From NCBI RefSeq assembly GCF_015354445.1, contig NZ_JADKYT010000002.1, forward strand, positions 744,001 to 808,000: DNA of 64,000 nt, written 5' to 3'. The translations under genes were made by a program, and so were the position numbers. This stretch comes from Methylophilus sp. QUAN. GTDB taxonomy: Bacteria > Pseudomonadota > Gammaproteobacteria > Burkholderiales > Methylophilaceae. Position 1 is the stretch's first letter; each line of letters opens with the position of its first letter. The notes under the pieces are model-generated. The model saw only the letters and a list, made by a program, of their open reading frames with translations, ran no database searches and had not been told where the DNA came from. Positions 9,188-18,012 of the stretch are shown here, in pieces.

Positions 9188-10180
9188 ATGCTCAAAATGA
9201 CCGACCTGCCTTCAATGTCTCAACATGACTGGCTGAGCCAGTTTTTAAAGATGCTTACAATTTCCGGCCTGTTAGAAGTCCGTTGCTCCTATGGAGCACC
9301 ATGGGATATTACTTGGGCCAAGGCTTCAGCGTACGAGATTCCCTATCATATAGTTCTCTCAGGTAGGGCGATTATTGAAGATGATGAGTCCGGCACTACT
9401 CAAGAACTGAAAGCCGGGGATATTGTGCTTTTTCCACACGGTACAGCTCATAAACTTCACGATGGAAGTGGTGCCGTACCTGGGAAAAAGCAAATTTGAA
9501 AGGCGACAGGTGGGTGGACACTGAGTGAAAATGATAGCCAGGGCGAACGTTTGGACATGTTATGCGGGCGATTTTGTATTGAAGCACCCCATGACCGCTT
9601 GATACGTAATTATTTGCCTACCCGCCTCGTTGTGCACTCAGTAGGGCCCAGTGATGTCGGGGTTGAAACCGGCAATCGCTTGTTTAATCTTATCGAGTTA
9701 ATGCGTATAGAGTCTAATGATGACAAACCCGGGGCCAGTGCCGCTCTAAACTCACTATCGTCAGTCTTGTTTACATTAACATTACGAGCCGCAAGTAAGT
9801 CAAAGGCCCCTCCGGCCGGGTTACTTGCTCTTGCAAGCCAGCCACGACTAGCTCCTGCCATATCAGCTATGTTTGAACATCCTGCCCGAGCGTGGAATAT
9901 TTCTGACTTAGCAGAGTTGTGCAACATGTCCCGTGCTACGTTCATGAGAACCTTTAAAGAAAAGGTGGGGCATTCAGCCGGTGAATTACTACAAGATATT
10001 CGGATGAATTTGGCAGCTAACGAATTGAAAAAATCCTCGATGACTGTAGAAGCTGTGTCCGAATTAGTGGGCTATCAATCAGTGTCGGGATTTCGTAAAG
10101 TTTTTGCCCAGAGAATGGGCGTAACAGCTGGGCATTGGCGACGACTAGCACACAAAAACAGACAGAACTTTAAAGCTTAA
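9188..10180 (+). pseudogene. AraC-family regulator with cupin domain, interrupted by in-frame TGA
   Basis: Two open segments, 9188-9499 and 9551-10180, lie in the same reading frame and are separated only by a TGA at 9497-9499; the 17 codons between that stop and the next ATG are open and continue the protein. The first segment is the cupin-type effector domain (residues about 15-95, with GDIVLFPHGTAHKLHDGSG) and the second carries the paired AraC helix-turn-helix (NISDLAELCNMSRATFMRTF and a second helix pair ending GVTAGHW). Together they give a normal-length regulator of about 330 residues. I read it as a recent nonsense mutation or a sequencing error, not a frameshift. If intact it would plausibly control the neighbouring detoxification genes. 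Confidence 0.85.
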
Positions 10181-10286
10181 ATAGAGATTTTTTATTCTTA
10201 TCGTATTATTTCAACTTTGTTTAAAGCTAACTTTGCCTTAGTCGATTTCCAGTTAATTAGCTTTTCTAAAGATGAAAGGATTTTTA

Positions 10287-10319
10287 CTGTCATGGAATGA
10301 AAGGTCGATTCCATGACAG
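10287..10319. other. Perfect 12-bp inverted repeat
   Basis: CTGTCATGGAAT and ATTCCATGACAG form a perfect 12-bp stem around a 9-base spacer, in the gap between the AraC pseudogene and the convergent EF-hand gene. No strong T-run follows on either strand; its location between convergent genes favours a terminator, with an operator as the alternative. Confidence 0.55.
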
Positions 10320-10404
10320 CTAAAGTTAAGTGAACCAAATGACAGATAGTGGTTTCACGATTCTAATTATCATTAAACATACTCAAACCTAATACGCTGC
10401 AAAA

Positions 10405-10875
10405 TTAATAGTGAGTCTGTTTGCTCAACCAATTGCCTGGGTCAACTTCGCCTTCTTGTTTAATATCCATCCTATTGAAGATAACTTCATTGAATGACAA
10501 AAACTCCTGTAATGAGACCTTGCCATTAGCATCGGCATCCATTGCCCCCATCACTTTCATCGAACGTAATTCTCGAAGGTAACCTCCTGTAGCTTCGGCA
10601 ATTACATGATCTTCTTTTTCACCAATCCATTCTTTTTCGTCCAAGTAATTATCTTTATTCTTATCCAGTCTGACGAAAAGCTTGGTGTAATACGTGTTGA
10701 ATTCCATCTTCGAAACCATTTGATTGTTATTAGCATCTATCATCTCCATCATTTCCATAGTTTGGAGCTCTCTGGCGTAACCACCAGTATCTAAATCAGG
10801 TTGGGCAATAGAAACTGAAGAGATCAAGGGAAGCATAAAGATACCAACTACAGTCATTTTTTTTGTGTAAGACAT
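10405..10875 (-). CDS. Secreted EF-hand calcium-binding protein
   Basis: The 156-residue protein starts with a signal peptide (about residues 1-24, cleavage near SIAQ). It has four EF-hand-like loops in two pairs: DANNNQMVSKME, DKNKDNYLDEKE, DADANGKVSLQE and a degenerate DIKQEGEVDPGN. A repeated segment (GGYxRELxxMxxM) precedes each pair, showing an internal duplication. A ribosome site (AAAGGAAA) precedes the start. It probably binds calcium in the periplasm; its role is unknown. Confidence 0.8.
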   Translation of the reverse strand: MSYTKKMTVVGIFMLPLISSVSIAQPDLDTGGYARELQTMEMMEMIDANNNQMVSKMEFNTYYTKLFVRLDKNKDNYLDEKEWIGEKEDHVIAEATGGYLRELRSMKVMGAMDADANGKVSLQEFLSFNEVIFNRMDIKQEGEVDPGNWLSKQTHY

Positions 10876-11226
10876 CTGATTTCCTTTATAAGTAATTGAT
10901 GAGAAGGTTTCTTCGATTAATCACAAATCATCTTACTCATGTCAGGGTTCTCTATGGTCTCGTTTTGGTTAATATTCGTCCAAATCTTTAAGTTTGGGAG
11001 TTTTACCGTGATGACGGTGAATTACTCTAAGATGAAGACGTGCAGGAATTAGCGCTTAAATAGGAATTAATACTAAAAAAGCTGTGCATCCAAGAGTGGT
11101 TCTAATTATTCTCATGCTATTCATGGAGGTCACTTCAGAGAAGCTCTGGTGTAACGGCAATGTATTATTGTTTTTAAGAAATACCAAATCTAGAACTAGC
11201 CAGCCTTTAACAACATCTGGTGATTT
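10876..11226. other. Intergenic region between two minus-strand genes
   Basis: This 351-base stretch holds the upstream region of the EF-hand gene and the 3' flank of the MocR-like gene. It is AT-rich and has a short imperfect hairpin near 11003-11022 (TTACCGT and ACGGTGA). I see no convincing coding sequence; a plus-strand open frame from 11084 runs into the MocR gene on the other strand and is a shadow. Confidence 0.5.
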
Positions 11227-12636
11227 TCAAATGAACCGGTTGATTATTTCCAAAAGTCTATCGCACGCCCTTTCCAGATGTTTTAAAGGAGATGTGGATA
11301 TGCCTAGTAATAAACCAGAATCTGCTGTTTCCCTAGAACTAAACCATCCAGACAATGGGGCAGGGGCCAAACCGAAAGCTAGACACTCCCGAACCATCGA
11401 CACGTCATCAATCCCTTCGGGCAACCTCAATAAAGCAGCTAGACCTGCTGTATCTACCTGATGGATAGTGCGGGGTTTTAGATACTCCAGTAGTGCTTCT
11501 TGCTGCGTCTGATACAAACGTTTTGTTCGTCTGAGGTGCCTCAAATAATGGCCATCACGCATAAATTCAGCCATCGCTAATTGAACAGCCGGAATTGGAG
11601 GGGGTGCTAAACATGCAGTGACCTCAGTAAATCGTGCTTTTAGCGATAACGGCATGACAATAAACCCTAACCTTAATGTTGGAGTGATAGTCTTGCTAAA
11701 TGAGCCAATATGAATGACACGGCCAGCTCGGTCTAAAGAAGCTAATGCAGGTGCTGCCCTAGACCTGAGCTGCAACTCGCTTAAATAATCGTCCTCGATT
11801 ATCCACATGTCATTCCTAGTGGCATAGTCTAATAGCTCCAATCTTCTAGTCAGAGACATTGTCATACCGAGTGGAGCTTGTTGACCAGGCGTCACCACAC
11901 AAATCTTGGCATCAGAGTGATGCTCTAATGCATAGGATAAATTAATACCTTCCTCGTCTACGGGTATAGGCGCGAGCGACAAACCTGCCAGATTCAGACC
12001 GTGCCTGGTCAAGATAAAACTCGGGTCTTCAACCCACACTTTATGACCTTGTGTTTCAAGCACATTCAAGGTGATCCCTAGTCCATTGCTAAACCCACCT
12101 GTGATCAAAATTTGAGAGGGACTGCATTCAATACCGCGAGCAATTCCGAGGTATGCCGCAATTTCTCGACGTAACTCTAATTCCCCCCTCGGGTCGGGAT
12201 AGAGTGCGGCTTTGCTCAACTCGGCACGAATAGCATACGAATGAATTCGCGTGAATAACTTTGCGGGAAGTGTTTCCTGAGCCGGCACTCCCATTTGGAA
12301 GATGGCCGGACCTGCCATTAATGCCTGGTGCATATTCATGAATGAACCTGGTTCGGATTTTTCTTCTGCAGACTTGTATACCTTTGGTCGGTCGGCAACT
12401 CTTGTTCCTGTGGCTCGATCGGCGACAATAAGCTGATCATCACTCAACCTGTCATAAGCCTGTTTGACAGTTCCGCGGGAAATGCCAAGTTGAGCAGCCA
12501 AATCCAACCAGGAAGGAAGTCTGGCTCCAGGAATCAAGACTCCGCTTTGTATGGCTGCCGCAATTCCTTTTCTTATTTGCTCCACCAATGGTGTTTTCGC
12601 GGTGCGGTCAAGTTGAAGATCGAAAAATTTATCCAT
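11227..12636 (-). CDS. MocR-type transcriptional regulator (GntR domain fused to aminotransferase-like domain)
   Basis: The 469-residue protein has an N-terminal winged helix of GntR type (residues about 12-80, LAAQLGISRGTVKQAYDRL) and a PLP-binding aminotransferase-like domain (residues about 110-465). The PLP lysine is Lys315 in GSFSKTITPTLRLG, and the EDDY segment (281-284) that contacts the cofactor is present. The usual SHQFPTG-like segment reads TPGQQAPLG. The gene is divergent from a cupin gene and a 10-bp inverted repeat lies between them, so it probably controls that neighbouring operon. The effector is unknown. Confidence 0.9.
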   Translation of the reverse strand: MDKFFDLQLDRTAKTPLVEQIRKGIAAAIQSGVLIPGARLPSWLDLAAQLGISRGTVKQAYDRLSDDQLIVADRATGTRVADRPKVYKSAEEKSEPGSFMNMHQALMAGPAIFQMGVPAQETLPAKLFTRIHSYAIRAELSKAALYPDPRGELELRREIAAYLGIARGIECSPSQILITGGFSNGLGITLNVLETQGHKVWVEDPSFILTRHGLNLAGLSLAPIPVDEEGINLSYALEHHSDAKICVVTPGQQAPLGMTMSLTRRLELLDYATRNDMWIIEDDYLSELQLRSRAAPALASLDRAGRVIHIGSFSKTITPTLRLGFIVMPLSLKARFTEVTACLAPPPIPAVQLAMAEFMRDGHYLRHLRRTKRLYQTQQEALLEYLKPRTIHQVDTAGLAALLRLPEGIDDVSMVRECLAFGLAPAPLSGWFSSRETADSGLLLGISTSPLKHLERACDRLLEIINRFI

Positions 12637-12653
12637 GATCTTGGTACATAAAA

Positions 12654-12694
12654 ATTGTTTAGTTTAGGTACTTTAACTTGTATCACTAAACAAT
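12654..12694. promoter_or_regulatory. Candidate operator between MocR gene and cupin operon
   Basis: ATTGTTTAGT and ACTAAACAAT are a perfect 10-bp inverted repeat with a 21-base spacer, centred in the 100-base divergent gap. The two half-sites are two helical turns apart (start to start about 31 bases), as expected for a dimeric regulator. Binding by the adjacent MocR protein is inferred. Confidence 0.55.
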
Positions 12695-12736
12695 GAAAAT
12701 TCATATTCTTATTCCTCATTTTGATTGGGTGTATCT

Positions 12737-13156
12737 ATGCATTATAAGAATATTGCCAAGACAATTTTCGTTGCAACTATTATGAGTTTTGGGATATGTG
12801 CAACTGCTCATGAACCGGCTGAAAAAGTTATACCAAACTTCAACCAACCCATTACAAACATTCCTGGAAAGTCTCTGATAGCTGTTGAAGTCGAATATGG
12901 GCCGGGAGCGTCGTCACCGGCGCATAAGCATGCCAAGTCCGCGTTCATTTACGCCTACGTAGTATCAGGTGCAATTGAATCCCAAGTAAATGATGGTCCA
13001 AAGCGCATATACAAAGCGGGCGAGAGTTTCCATGAAACGCCTGGGGCCACACATTCAATTAGTCGAAATGCAAGCGCCACGAAACCGGCGAAGCTGCTAG
13101 CGGTGTTTGTTGTAGATTCTAACGACAAAGAACTCGTGGTCCCGGTTGAGAAATAA
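12737..13156 (+). CDS. Secreted cupin-domain protein
   Basis: The product begins with a signal peptide (MHYKNIAKTIFVATIMSF, cleavage near TAHE) followed by a single cupin barrel (residues about 45-125) with the metal-binding type motif HKHAKSAFIYAYVVSG and a second motif HETPGATH. Start ATG 12737 is chosen; an in-frame TTG at 12725 would add four residues. It is the first gene of a run with an AhpD-like gene, whose ATG overlaps its TAA stop. The substrate is unknown. Confidence 0.8.
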   Translation: MHYKNIAKTIFVATIMSFGICATAHEPAEKVIPNFNQPITNIPGKSLIAVEVEYGPGASSPAHKHAKSAFIYAYVVSGAIESQVNDGPKRIYKAGESFHETPGATHSISRNASATKPAKLLAVFVVDSNDKELVVPVEK

Positions 13157-13626
13157 TGAGTTCTCGTATTGATTACAACAATATTGCCCCAGTCGGCGTA
13201 CAAGCACTGGGTGCTGTTTATGGTTATGTAATACAAAGTGAACTTCCAATCACACTCATAGAATTAGTATTTTTACGCGTATCACAAATAAATAATTGCG
13301 CGTATTGCCTGGACATGCACACGCGCGACCTGATGAAAAAGGGAGTGCCTATAGAAAAACTGGCTTTGGTACAAGCATGGCAAGAAGGAGGGGAGTTATT
13401 TAACGATAAAGAAAGAGCAGCTCTAGCTTGGGCAGAAACAGTCACTCTGGTTGCAGACACGGGTGTTCCAGATGAAAGCTTTCAAGCAGTTAGTGAAGTA
13501 TTTAGTGAACGCGAGTTGGTTGACCTCACCATTGCTATTGGGCTTATGAATGCTTATAACCGCATGGCCATTAGTTTCAGGAGTATTCCATTAGCTGTTG
13601 CTAACAAACATAAATCAAAAGAATAA
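13156..13626 (+). CDS. AhpD-like / carboxymuconolactone decarboxylase family protein, copy 3
   Basis: The 156-residue protein has the AhpD core with Cys48-x-x-Cys51-x-x-x-His55 (NNCAYCLDMH). It belongs to a different branch from the tandem pair at 7258 and 7887, being shorter and of the form seen in AhpD-family proteins that accompany cupins and short-chain dehydrogenases. Its start overlaps the cupin stop (TAATG), so the two are coupled. The role is probably peroxide or thiol detoxification. Confidence 0.85.
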   Translation: MSSRIDYNNIAPVGVQALGAVYGYVIQSELPITLIELVFLRVSQINNCAYCLDMHTRDLMKKGVPIEKLALVQAWQEGGELFNDKERAALAWAETVTLVADTGVPDESFQAVSEVFSERELVDLTIAIGLMNAYNRMAISFRSIPLAVANKHKSKE

Positions 13627-13662
13627 ATCTCAGAGTATTAGAATCAGACAAAGGAAATTTGC

Positions 13663-14364
13663 ATGAAGAAGTCAATTTTGGTTACTGGCGTTTCTAGGGG
13701 GATAGGACTGGCCAGTGCAAAATTATTAACTCAAACTGGCTGGAACGTCGTAGGTGTGGCTTTGAAGAGACCTGAAGAATTTGAAGGAGAATTTATTGAG
13801 TGTGATTTAGCTAACGACAAATCACTCTCAACAGTTTGTGAGCAATTATCGAGTCGCCAGGATATCTTGGGTATCGTGAATAACTTTGGTGTGGTGATCA
13901 ACGAGCATTTTGGCCAAGACGGGCAAGAAGACTTTGAAAAACTACTATTTCTCAATCGCTGGCCTGCGATACAGCTAACTCAAGCTTTGCTTCCATCCAT
14001 GAAATCTGCAGGCTTTGGGCGCATAATTAACATCAGCATCCAGGCAAATAAGGGCGCCATATTCCGAATGAGTTATGCAGTTTCAAACTCGACCTTGGAA
14101 AACACTACTAAATCCATGGCAGTCGAATTCGCCAATTTTGGGATTACTGCCAATATTGTTTCTCCAGGGCCCACTGAAACCGAATCTGTCGTTTCAAACA
14201 ATCCGGAGAATTGTGAAATCACTTCCAGAATCATATCTAAAATCCCAATGAAAAGATTAGGCAAGGCTGACGAAATAGCTTCTGCAGTGGCCTATTTAGC
14301 CTCAGACCTTGCCAGTTTTATCACTGGTCAAATGATCAATGTAGATGGCGGAGTTTCAATTTGA
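13663..14364 (+). CDS. Short-chain dehydrogenase/reductase with altered catalytic lysine
   Basis: The 233-residue protein has the Rossmann motif GVSRGIGLASA near the N-terminus, the NNFG variant of NNAG, the catalytic serine (Ser125) and tyrosine (Tyr138), and a normal C-terminal end (FITGQMINVDGG). The lysine of the YxxxK motif is replaced by asparagine: the segment reads YAVSN, with AAC at 14086-14088. The protein is otherwise intact, so activity may be lost or changed. A ribosome site (AAAGGAAA) lies upstream, and its stop overlaps the start of the cytochrome b561 gene. Confidence 0.85.
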   Translation: MKKSILVTGVSRGIGLASAKLLTQTGWNVVGVALKRPEEFEGEFIECDLANDKSLSTVCEQLSSRQDILGIVNNFGVVINEHFGQDGQEDFEKLLFLNRWPAIQLTQALLPSMKSAGFGRIINISIQANKGAIFRMSYAVSNSTLENTTKSMAVEFANFGITANIVSPGPTETESVVSNNPENCEITSRIISKIPMKRLGKADEIASAVAYLASDLASFITGQMINVDGGVSI

Positions 14365-14948
14365 CTACTTCCTATCGCTACGGCACTGGCGTCCAGGCCT
14401 TCCATTGGCTGACTGTCATTCTAGTACTCACTGCTTATGTGGTGAGCGAAGGTGATGGGTATTCACTCTACTCTCCCGCCGCCGATGGGCTCCGCAGGAT
14501 TCACGAGACATTAGGGCTATTCGTCTTTATCGTCGTCATGCTTCGACTGCTATGGGGATTGATCGACAAAACGCCTAAGAAACGGCCGATGCAGCGATGG
14601 ATGGCTGTGGCTGCCAGTTTCGTCAAGTTAACACTTTATGCGCTCCTCCTCTCGATTCCAGCCACGGCGGTGCTCGGCACGTGGCTTGAGGGAATTCCCG
14701 TTACCCTTCTCGGATTGGACATCGACCCCCAATTTACGCGAGCGAAAGAGTCGGGACAGCTAATCATGAACATACACAGCATCCTCGCCAACGTCATCAT
14801 CTGGGTTGCTGGAGCGCATGCAGCTGCAGCTCTCTTCCACCATTTCTATCTGCGTGATGAGGTCTTTCAGTCAATGATTCCTGGCAGATTAACTAATTTG
14901 ACAGAAGCGGTGAGGCGTTCTACCACTAAATCCAATTCAGTTAGTTAG
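14361..14948 (+). CDS. Cytochrome b561 family protein
   Basis: The 195-residue protein has four membrane segments with histidines suited to coordinate two b hemes (AFHWLTV near residue 15, RIHETLGLF near 48, MNIHSILANV near 138, GAHAAAALFHHFYL near 155). This is the bacterial b561 family, which moves electrons between membrane quinones and periplasmic acceptors. The start is a TTG at 14361 overlapping the SDR stop. Its codon use looks more GC-rich than the gene before it, so the join may be recent. Confidence 0.85.
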   Translation: MTTSYRYGTGVQAFHWLTVILVLTAYVVSEGDGYSLYSPAADGLRRIHETLGLFVFIVVMLRLLWGLIDKTPKKRPMQRWMAVAASFVKLTLYALLLSIPATAVLGTWLEGIPVTLLGLDIDPQFTRAKESGQLIMNIHSILANVIIWVAGAHAAAALFHHFYLRDEVFQSMIPGRLTNLTEAVRRSTTKSNSVS

Positions 14949-14964
14949 TACTGCTTTCATCTCG

Positions 14965-15186
14965 TCACCCGGCGTAGAGATCCCAAATTGGGTTAGAGTT
15001 GTCATCCTTGGCGTCATTGATCATGACGGCGCCGCACATCTGGCATTGAAACTGTGCTTGCGTCCCTCCCGTGTCACTGTTTGTGACGAGGGAGGGGGCA
15101 ATACGCGGTTTGAGAGCTGAATGAGGCGCAACATGAGACGGCTGTCGGCGTAACTGATTACATGCATCGCAATTGGGCATAGACAT
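14965..15186 (-). CDS. Small zinc-ribbon-like protein
   Basis: This 73-residue product has two CxxC pairs (NCDACNQL and CQMCGAV), consistent with a small zinc-binding protein, and a C-terminal WDLYAG end. No ribosome site stands out. I do not recognise a named family. The pattern of cysteines makes a real gene more likely than chance. Confidence 0.5.
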   Translation of the reverse strand: MSMPNCDACNQLRRQPSHVAPHSALKPRIAPSLVTNSDTGGTQAQFQCQMCGAVMINDAKDDNSNPIWDLYAG

Positions 15187-15350
15187 TTAGACCAAGTTTT
15201 TAATAGTTTTCATATTCTAAAGGTATTGGACCGTATATTCGCTAATGGAGGGATCTTTACCTTGTGCACTTTTAATGAAAATTCCAACGGTAAATTACAC
15301 GAACTATTGCAGTGCTTACCGCTGGTGAAGTTCCTTGTGTGAGAAGAGAC

Positions 15351-16862
15351 TTATAAGCCAAAACAGGGGATTTCTGATGCAGGATATTGCATAAAATTTA
15401 TGATTTCCGGCGCTTGCTTCAAACGCTTCTTAAGCAACTTATAAATATCTAGATCAAAAGTAAGTTCAAATCGGCATTGCCTTGCCTCATTCATCTGTAT
15501 TTCATCCTCTACAGTAGTCAGATGACACCATTGCTCGAACACTTGAATTTGTGTCTTGCCTGATATCTTATCTACCTCTCGGATACCAATGCGCCCCTGA
15601 TATGGCCATGACTCTAATCTCATGCCAATCAAGGCTTGTTTAAGGCGTAAATAATGGATTTCAGGCGACTCTTTTCCAGCACATACGCCGGAACACTTTT
15701 TCAATTGAAACGCAAAACAAGCTCCTTTGCCTGACTCAAGTCCTAGCAGGCGTGGACATAATCTATGTTCGATCGCTATTTGCCTCATTGTTTCGGCAGC
15801 AGCTTTTTTGGATTTGAACATGCCGTAAAGTAAATCAAAATTGCCAGGATCAAATTCATCAGCAGAAACATAACTTATCCATGGCGTCTGATTCAAAGTC
15901 TCAGCAAGCCTTATAAACTGCAGCTGGCGATTGCGTCTTAACATCCGGTTATAAACTGGCTGTCGTTCTTTTATGAGTCTAGATTCAAGCAATAAGGCAC
16001 CGAGTTCACCGGCAGTTTCAATCCATTCAGTATGCTTCACTTCCTGTGCGATCTTCATTTCCTTTGAAGAAGTATGATCACTGTTAAAATGATTCATGAC
16101 TCTTGAACGAAGCTTGATGCTTTTACCTATATAGATAGGTAGATCAGTTTCCCCAAAAAACAGATATACGCCGGGGCTGTCAGGTATTTTGTCCAGAATT
16201 CCTTTCTCAATGCCTATAGGTAAGCTAGGGCCTTTACTCTGGTGGTTGATTTCCTCAATGACCTTCAGGGATCCTAAGGCCAGCCGGGCTTTCTCCAGAT
16301 ACTCAAGTACCAGAATGACATCACCCATAGCTCTATGACGTGCATTAGTTGTTAATCCATGACGTCGCATAATGGCGTCTAAGCCATGGCCTCTGTGTTC
16401 CGGGAACAGTCTGCGTGAGAGCTTCACTGTGCAGAGTGTTTTAAGCATTAAGGTTGCGTTAATGCGTTGGTATTCGGCTTTCAAAAAGCCGTAGTCGAAC
16501 CTAACATTGTGTGCGGCTAGAGGTACACCTTCAAGATATTGATATAGGGCAGGGGCGATATCCTCAAACGTTGGCGCATCTTTAACCATCTCATCAGTAA
16601 TGCCTGTGAGATAAGTAATCGTGATAGGGATTGGTTTTCCAGGATTAATCAAGGATTGCCAGATATCGACAATCTCACCATTTTGTATACGTACTAAAGC
16701 AATCTCAGTGATGCGGTCGTAGAGGTGCGAACCACCAGTCGTCTCTATATCCAAGACGACCATGTCCGGCAACCACGCCAAGTCAGGTAAAACTATCCGA
16801 TTGTTAAGCAACAAACCACTCCAGGACAAGAATCTTCGATCGCACGATGAGATGTAAATCAA
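15351..16862 (-). CDS. DnaQ-like 3'-5' exonuclease fused to UvrC/Cho-type GIY-YIG nuclease
   Basis: The 503-residue protein joins two nucleases. The N-terminal DEDDh exonuclease has VVLDIETTG (about residues 35-43), AAHNVRFDYGFL and a later HRAMGDV motif as in DnaQ. The second half has a GIY-YIG domain (PGVYLFF...IYIGKS...RVMNHF) as in UvrC and Cho. Such fusions are known in proteobacteria and are thought to aid DNA repair. The start is uncertain: TTG 16862 gives the full frame, but a start closer to the exonuclease motif is possible. It is divergent from a umuDC-like operon, and the paired repeats at 16891-16927 could serve both. Confidence 0.85.
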   Translation of the reverse strand: MIYISSCDRRFLSWSGLLLNNRIVLPDLAWLPDMVVLDIETTGGSHLYDRITEIALVRIQNGEIVDIWQSLINPGKPIPITITYLTGITDEMVKDAPTFEDIAPALYQYLEGVPLAAHNVRFDYGFLKAEYQRINATLMLKTLCTVKLSRRLFPEHRGHGLDAIMRRHGLTTNARHRAMGDVILVLEYLEKARLALGSLKVIEEINHQSKGPSLPIGIEKGILDKIPDSPGVYLFFGETDLPIYIGKSIKLRSRVMNHFNSDHTSSKEMKIAQEVKHTEWIETAGELGALLLESRLIKERQPVYNRMLRRNRQLQFIRLAETLNQTPWISYVSADEFDPGNFDLLYGMFKSKKAAAETMRQIAIEHRLCPRLLGLESGKGACFAFQLKKCSGVCAGKESPEIHYLRLKQALIGMRLESWPYQGRIGIREVDKISGKTQIQVFEQWCHLTTVEDEIQMNEARQCRFELTFDLDIYKLLKKRLKQAPEIINFMQYPASEIPCFGL

Positions 16863-16890
16863 AACTTAATAAATTTTTAAAACTGATTAA

Positions 16891-16927
16891 TGTTACATTA
16901 AAAACTTATTATTGTTACAATAAAAAC
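16891..16927 (+). promoter_or_regulatory. Paired direct repeat upstream of the first umuD-like gene
   Basis: TGTTACATTAAAAAC (16891-16905) and TGTTACAATAAAAAC (16913-16927) match at 14 of 15 positions and are 22 bases apart, about two helical turns. The second copy ends directly at the ATG. This is probably an operator for autoregulation by the basic-tailed UmuD-like protein; no canonical CTG-N10-CAG LexA box is visible here. Confidence 0.6.
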
Positions 16928-17551
16928 ATGAAAGATGAGTTCAAAAAAAATGGTGGCAAAAGAGAAGGCTCCGGACGAAAGCCTGGCAGTGGTCCGTTCC
17001 GAGAAGATACTTCCGTCATTCGGGTGCCAAATAGCCAGAAGCCAGTAATCAGTGACTTTCTGGAGGCATACGCTAAGAAGCAACGTTTGGCTGAACTCAA
17101 GGACAATTTGGATAGTGTTGAAGAGTTTACTCAGATTTCAAAACAGCTTCACGCCGTGAGTTTGCCTCTGTTTCAATCCAAAGTGCCAGCTGGTGTGCCA
17201 TCCCCTGCAGATAGTGATGTAGAGGAACATATGGACCCAAACAAATACCTCATAGGCAAGGAAGAAAGCACCTTCATCGTCACAATTCAGGGTGAGTCCA
17301 TGATTGAGGCTGGTCTGTTACCAGGTGATAAGGCAATCGTGAGCAAAACTCACTCTGCATCGGTTGGTGATGTTGTGTTGGCCATGATAGATGGTGAATT
17401 CACGATCAAGACTTTGGCCAAACAGAAAAACGGCGCTCCATTATTGCTGCCGGCAAACTCATCTGGTAAATACCAGCCCATTCCCATCTTGAAACAAATG
17501 CAGTTTGAAATCACGGGTGTTGTGACTGGTTCATTCAGGAGATTCAAATGA
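16928..17551 (+). CDS. UmuD-like/LexA-like S24 peptidase with basic N-terminal extension
   Basis: The 207-residue protein has an N-terminal extension rich in basic residues (GGKREGSGRKPG, residues 9-20), as in the DNA-binding LexA-like partners of error-prone polymerases, followed by a self-cleaving S24 domain. The probable cleavage site is Ala88-Gly89, the catalytic pair Ser124 (GESM) and Lys161 (FTIKTL). The start ATG 16928 is chosen because it lies just after the paired repeat; longer upstream frames have no ribosome site. Its stop overlaps the second umuD gene. The likely role is both repressor of this operon and polymerase V accessory subunit. Confidence 0.85.
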   Translation: MKDEFKKNGGKREGSGRKPGSGPFREDTSVIRVPNSQKPVISDFLEAYAKKQRLAELKDNLDSVEEFTQISKQLHAVSLPLFQSKVPAGVPSPADSDVEEHMDPNKYLIGKEESTFIVTIQGESMIEAGLLPGDKAIVSKTHSASVGDVVLAMIDGEFTIKTLAKQKNGAPLLLPANSSGKYQPIPILKQMQFEITGVVTGSFRRFK

Positions 17552-18012
17552 GTGATGAGATTTCCCTAATCGCTAAACTTGAGCTTAGTCCTTCACGGGT
17601 TATCATCCCTTTCTACGAAGGTAAGGTGAATGCAGGTCAATCCAGGTTTGTATCGGCGGCTCAAGATTATGAAATGAAGGATCTTGATCTTGAGGAGTTT
17701 CTTATTCAAGATCCGCCAGCTACTTTCATCGTACAGGTCGCCAGGGATGCCGACTCGATGGTGGATGCTGGCATTCATCCAGAATGCAGGCTGATTGTGA
17801 ATCGTGCCCTGGCTCCAAGGGCCAGATCATCTAACATCGTTGTAGCTGTTGTGAACGGCGAATTCCTTGTTAAGCGTTTATTTAAACGATTTAAATCCGT
17901 GCGCCTGTTATCTGAGAACAAGGCTAAAGCTTACCCACCCATAGACTTTACTGAGGATCAGGAATTGGAGATCTGGGGTGTAGTAAAGCATGCAATTATT
18001 TCATTCCCTTAA
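17548..18012 (+). CDS. umuD: UmuD-like S24 peptidase, second paralogue
   Basis: The 154-residue protein is the size of UmuD. The cleavage site looks like Ala29-Gly30 and the catalytic residues Ser70 (DADSM) and Lys109 (FLVKRL) are present. It lacks the basic extension of the preceding paralogue, so the two have probably split roles: the first as regulator and this one as the polymerase V subunit. Overlaps of 4 bases upstream and 23 bases with umuC downstream point to one transcript. Confidence 0.85.
   Translation: MSDEISLIAKLELSPSRVIIPFYEGKVNAGQSRFVSAAQDYEMKDLDLEEFLIQDPPATFIVQVARDADSMVDAGIHPECRLIVNRALAPRARSSNIVVAVVNGEFLVKRLFKRFKSVRLLSENKAKAYPPIDFTEDQELEIWGVVKHAIISFP

Noticed and set aside
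11084..11461. Plus-strand open frame over the end of the MocR gene
   Set aside because: It overlaps a clear minus-strand gene, has no recognisable domain and no ribosome site.
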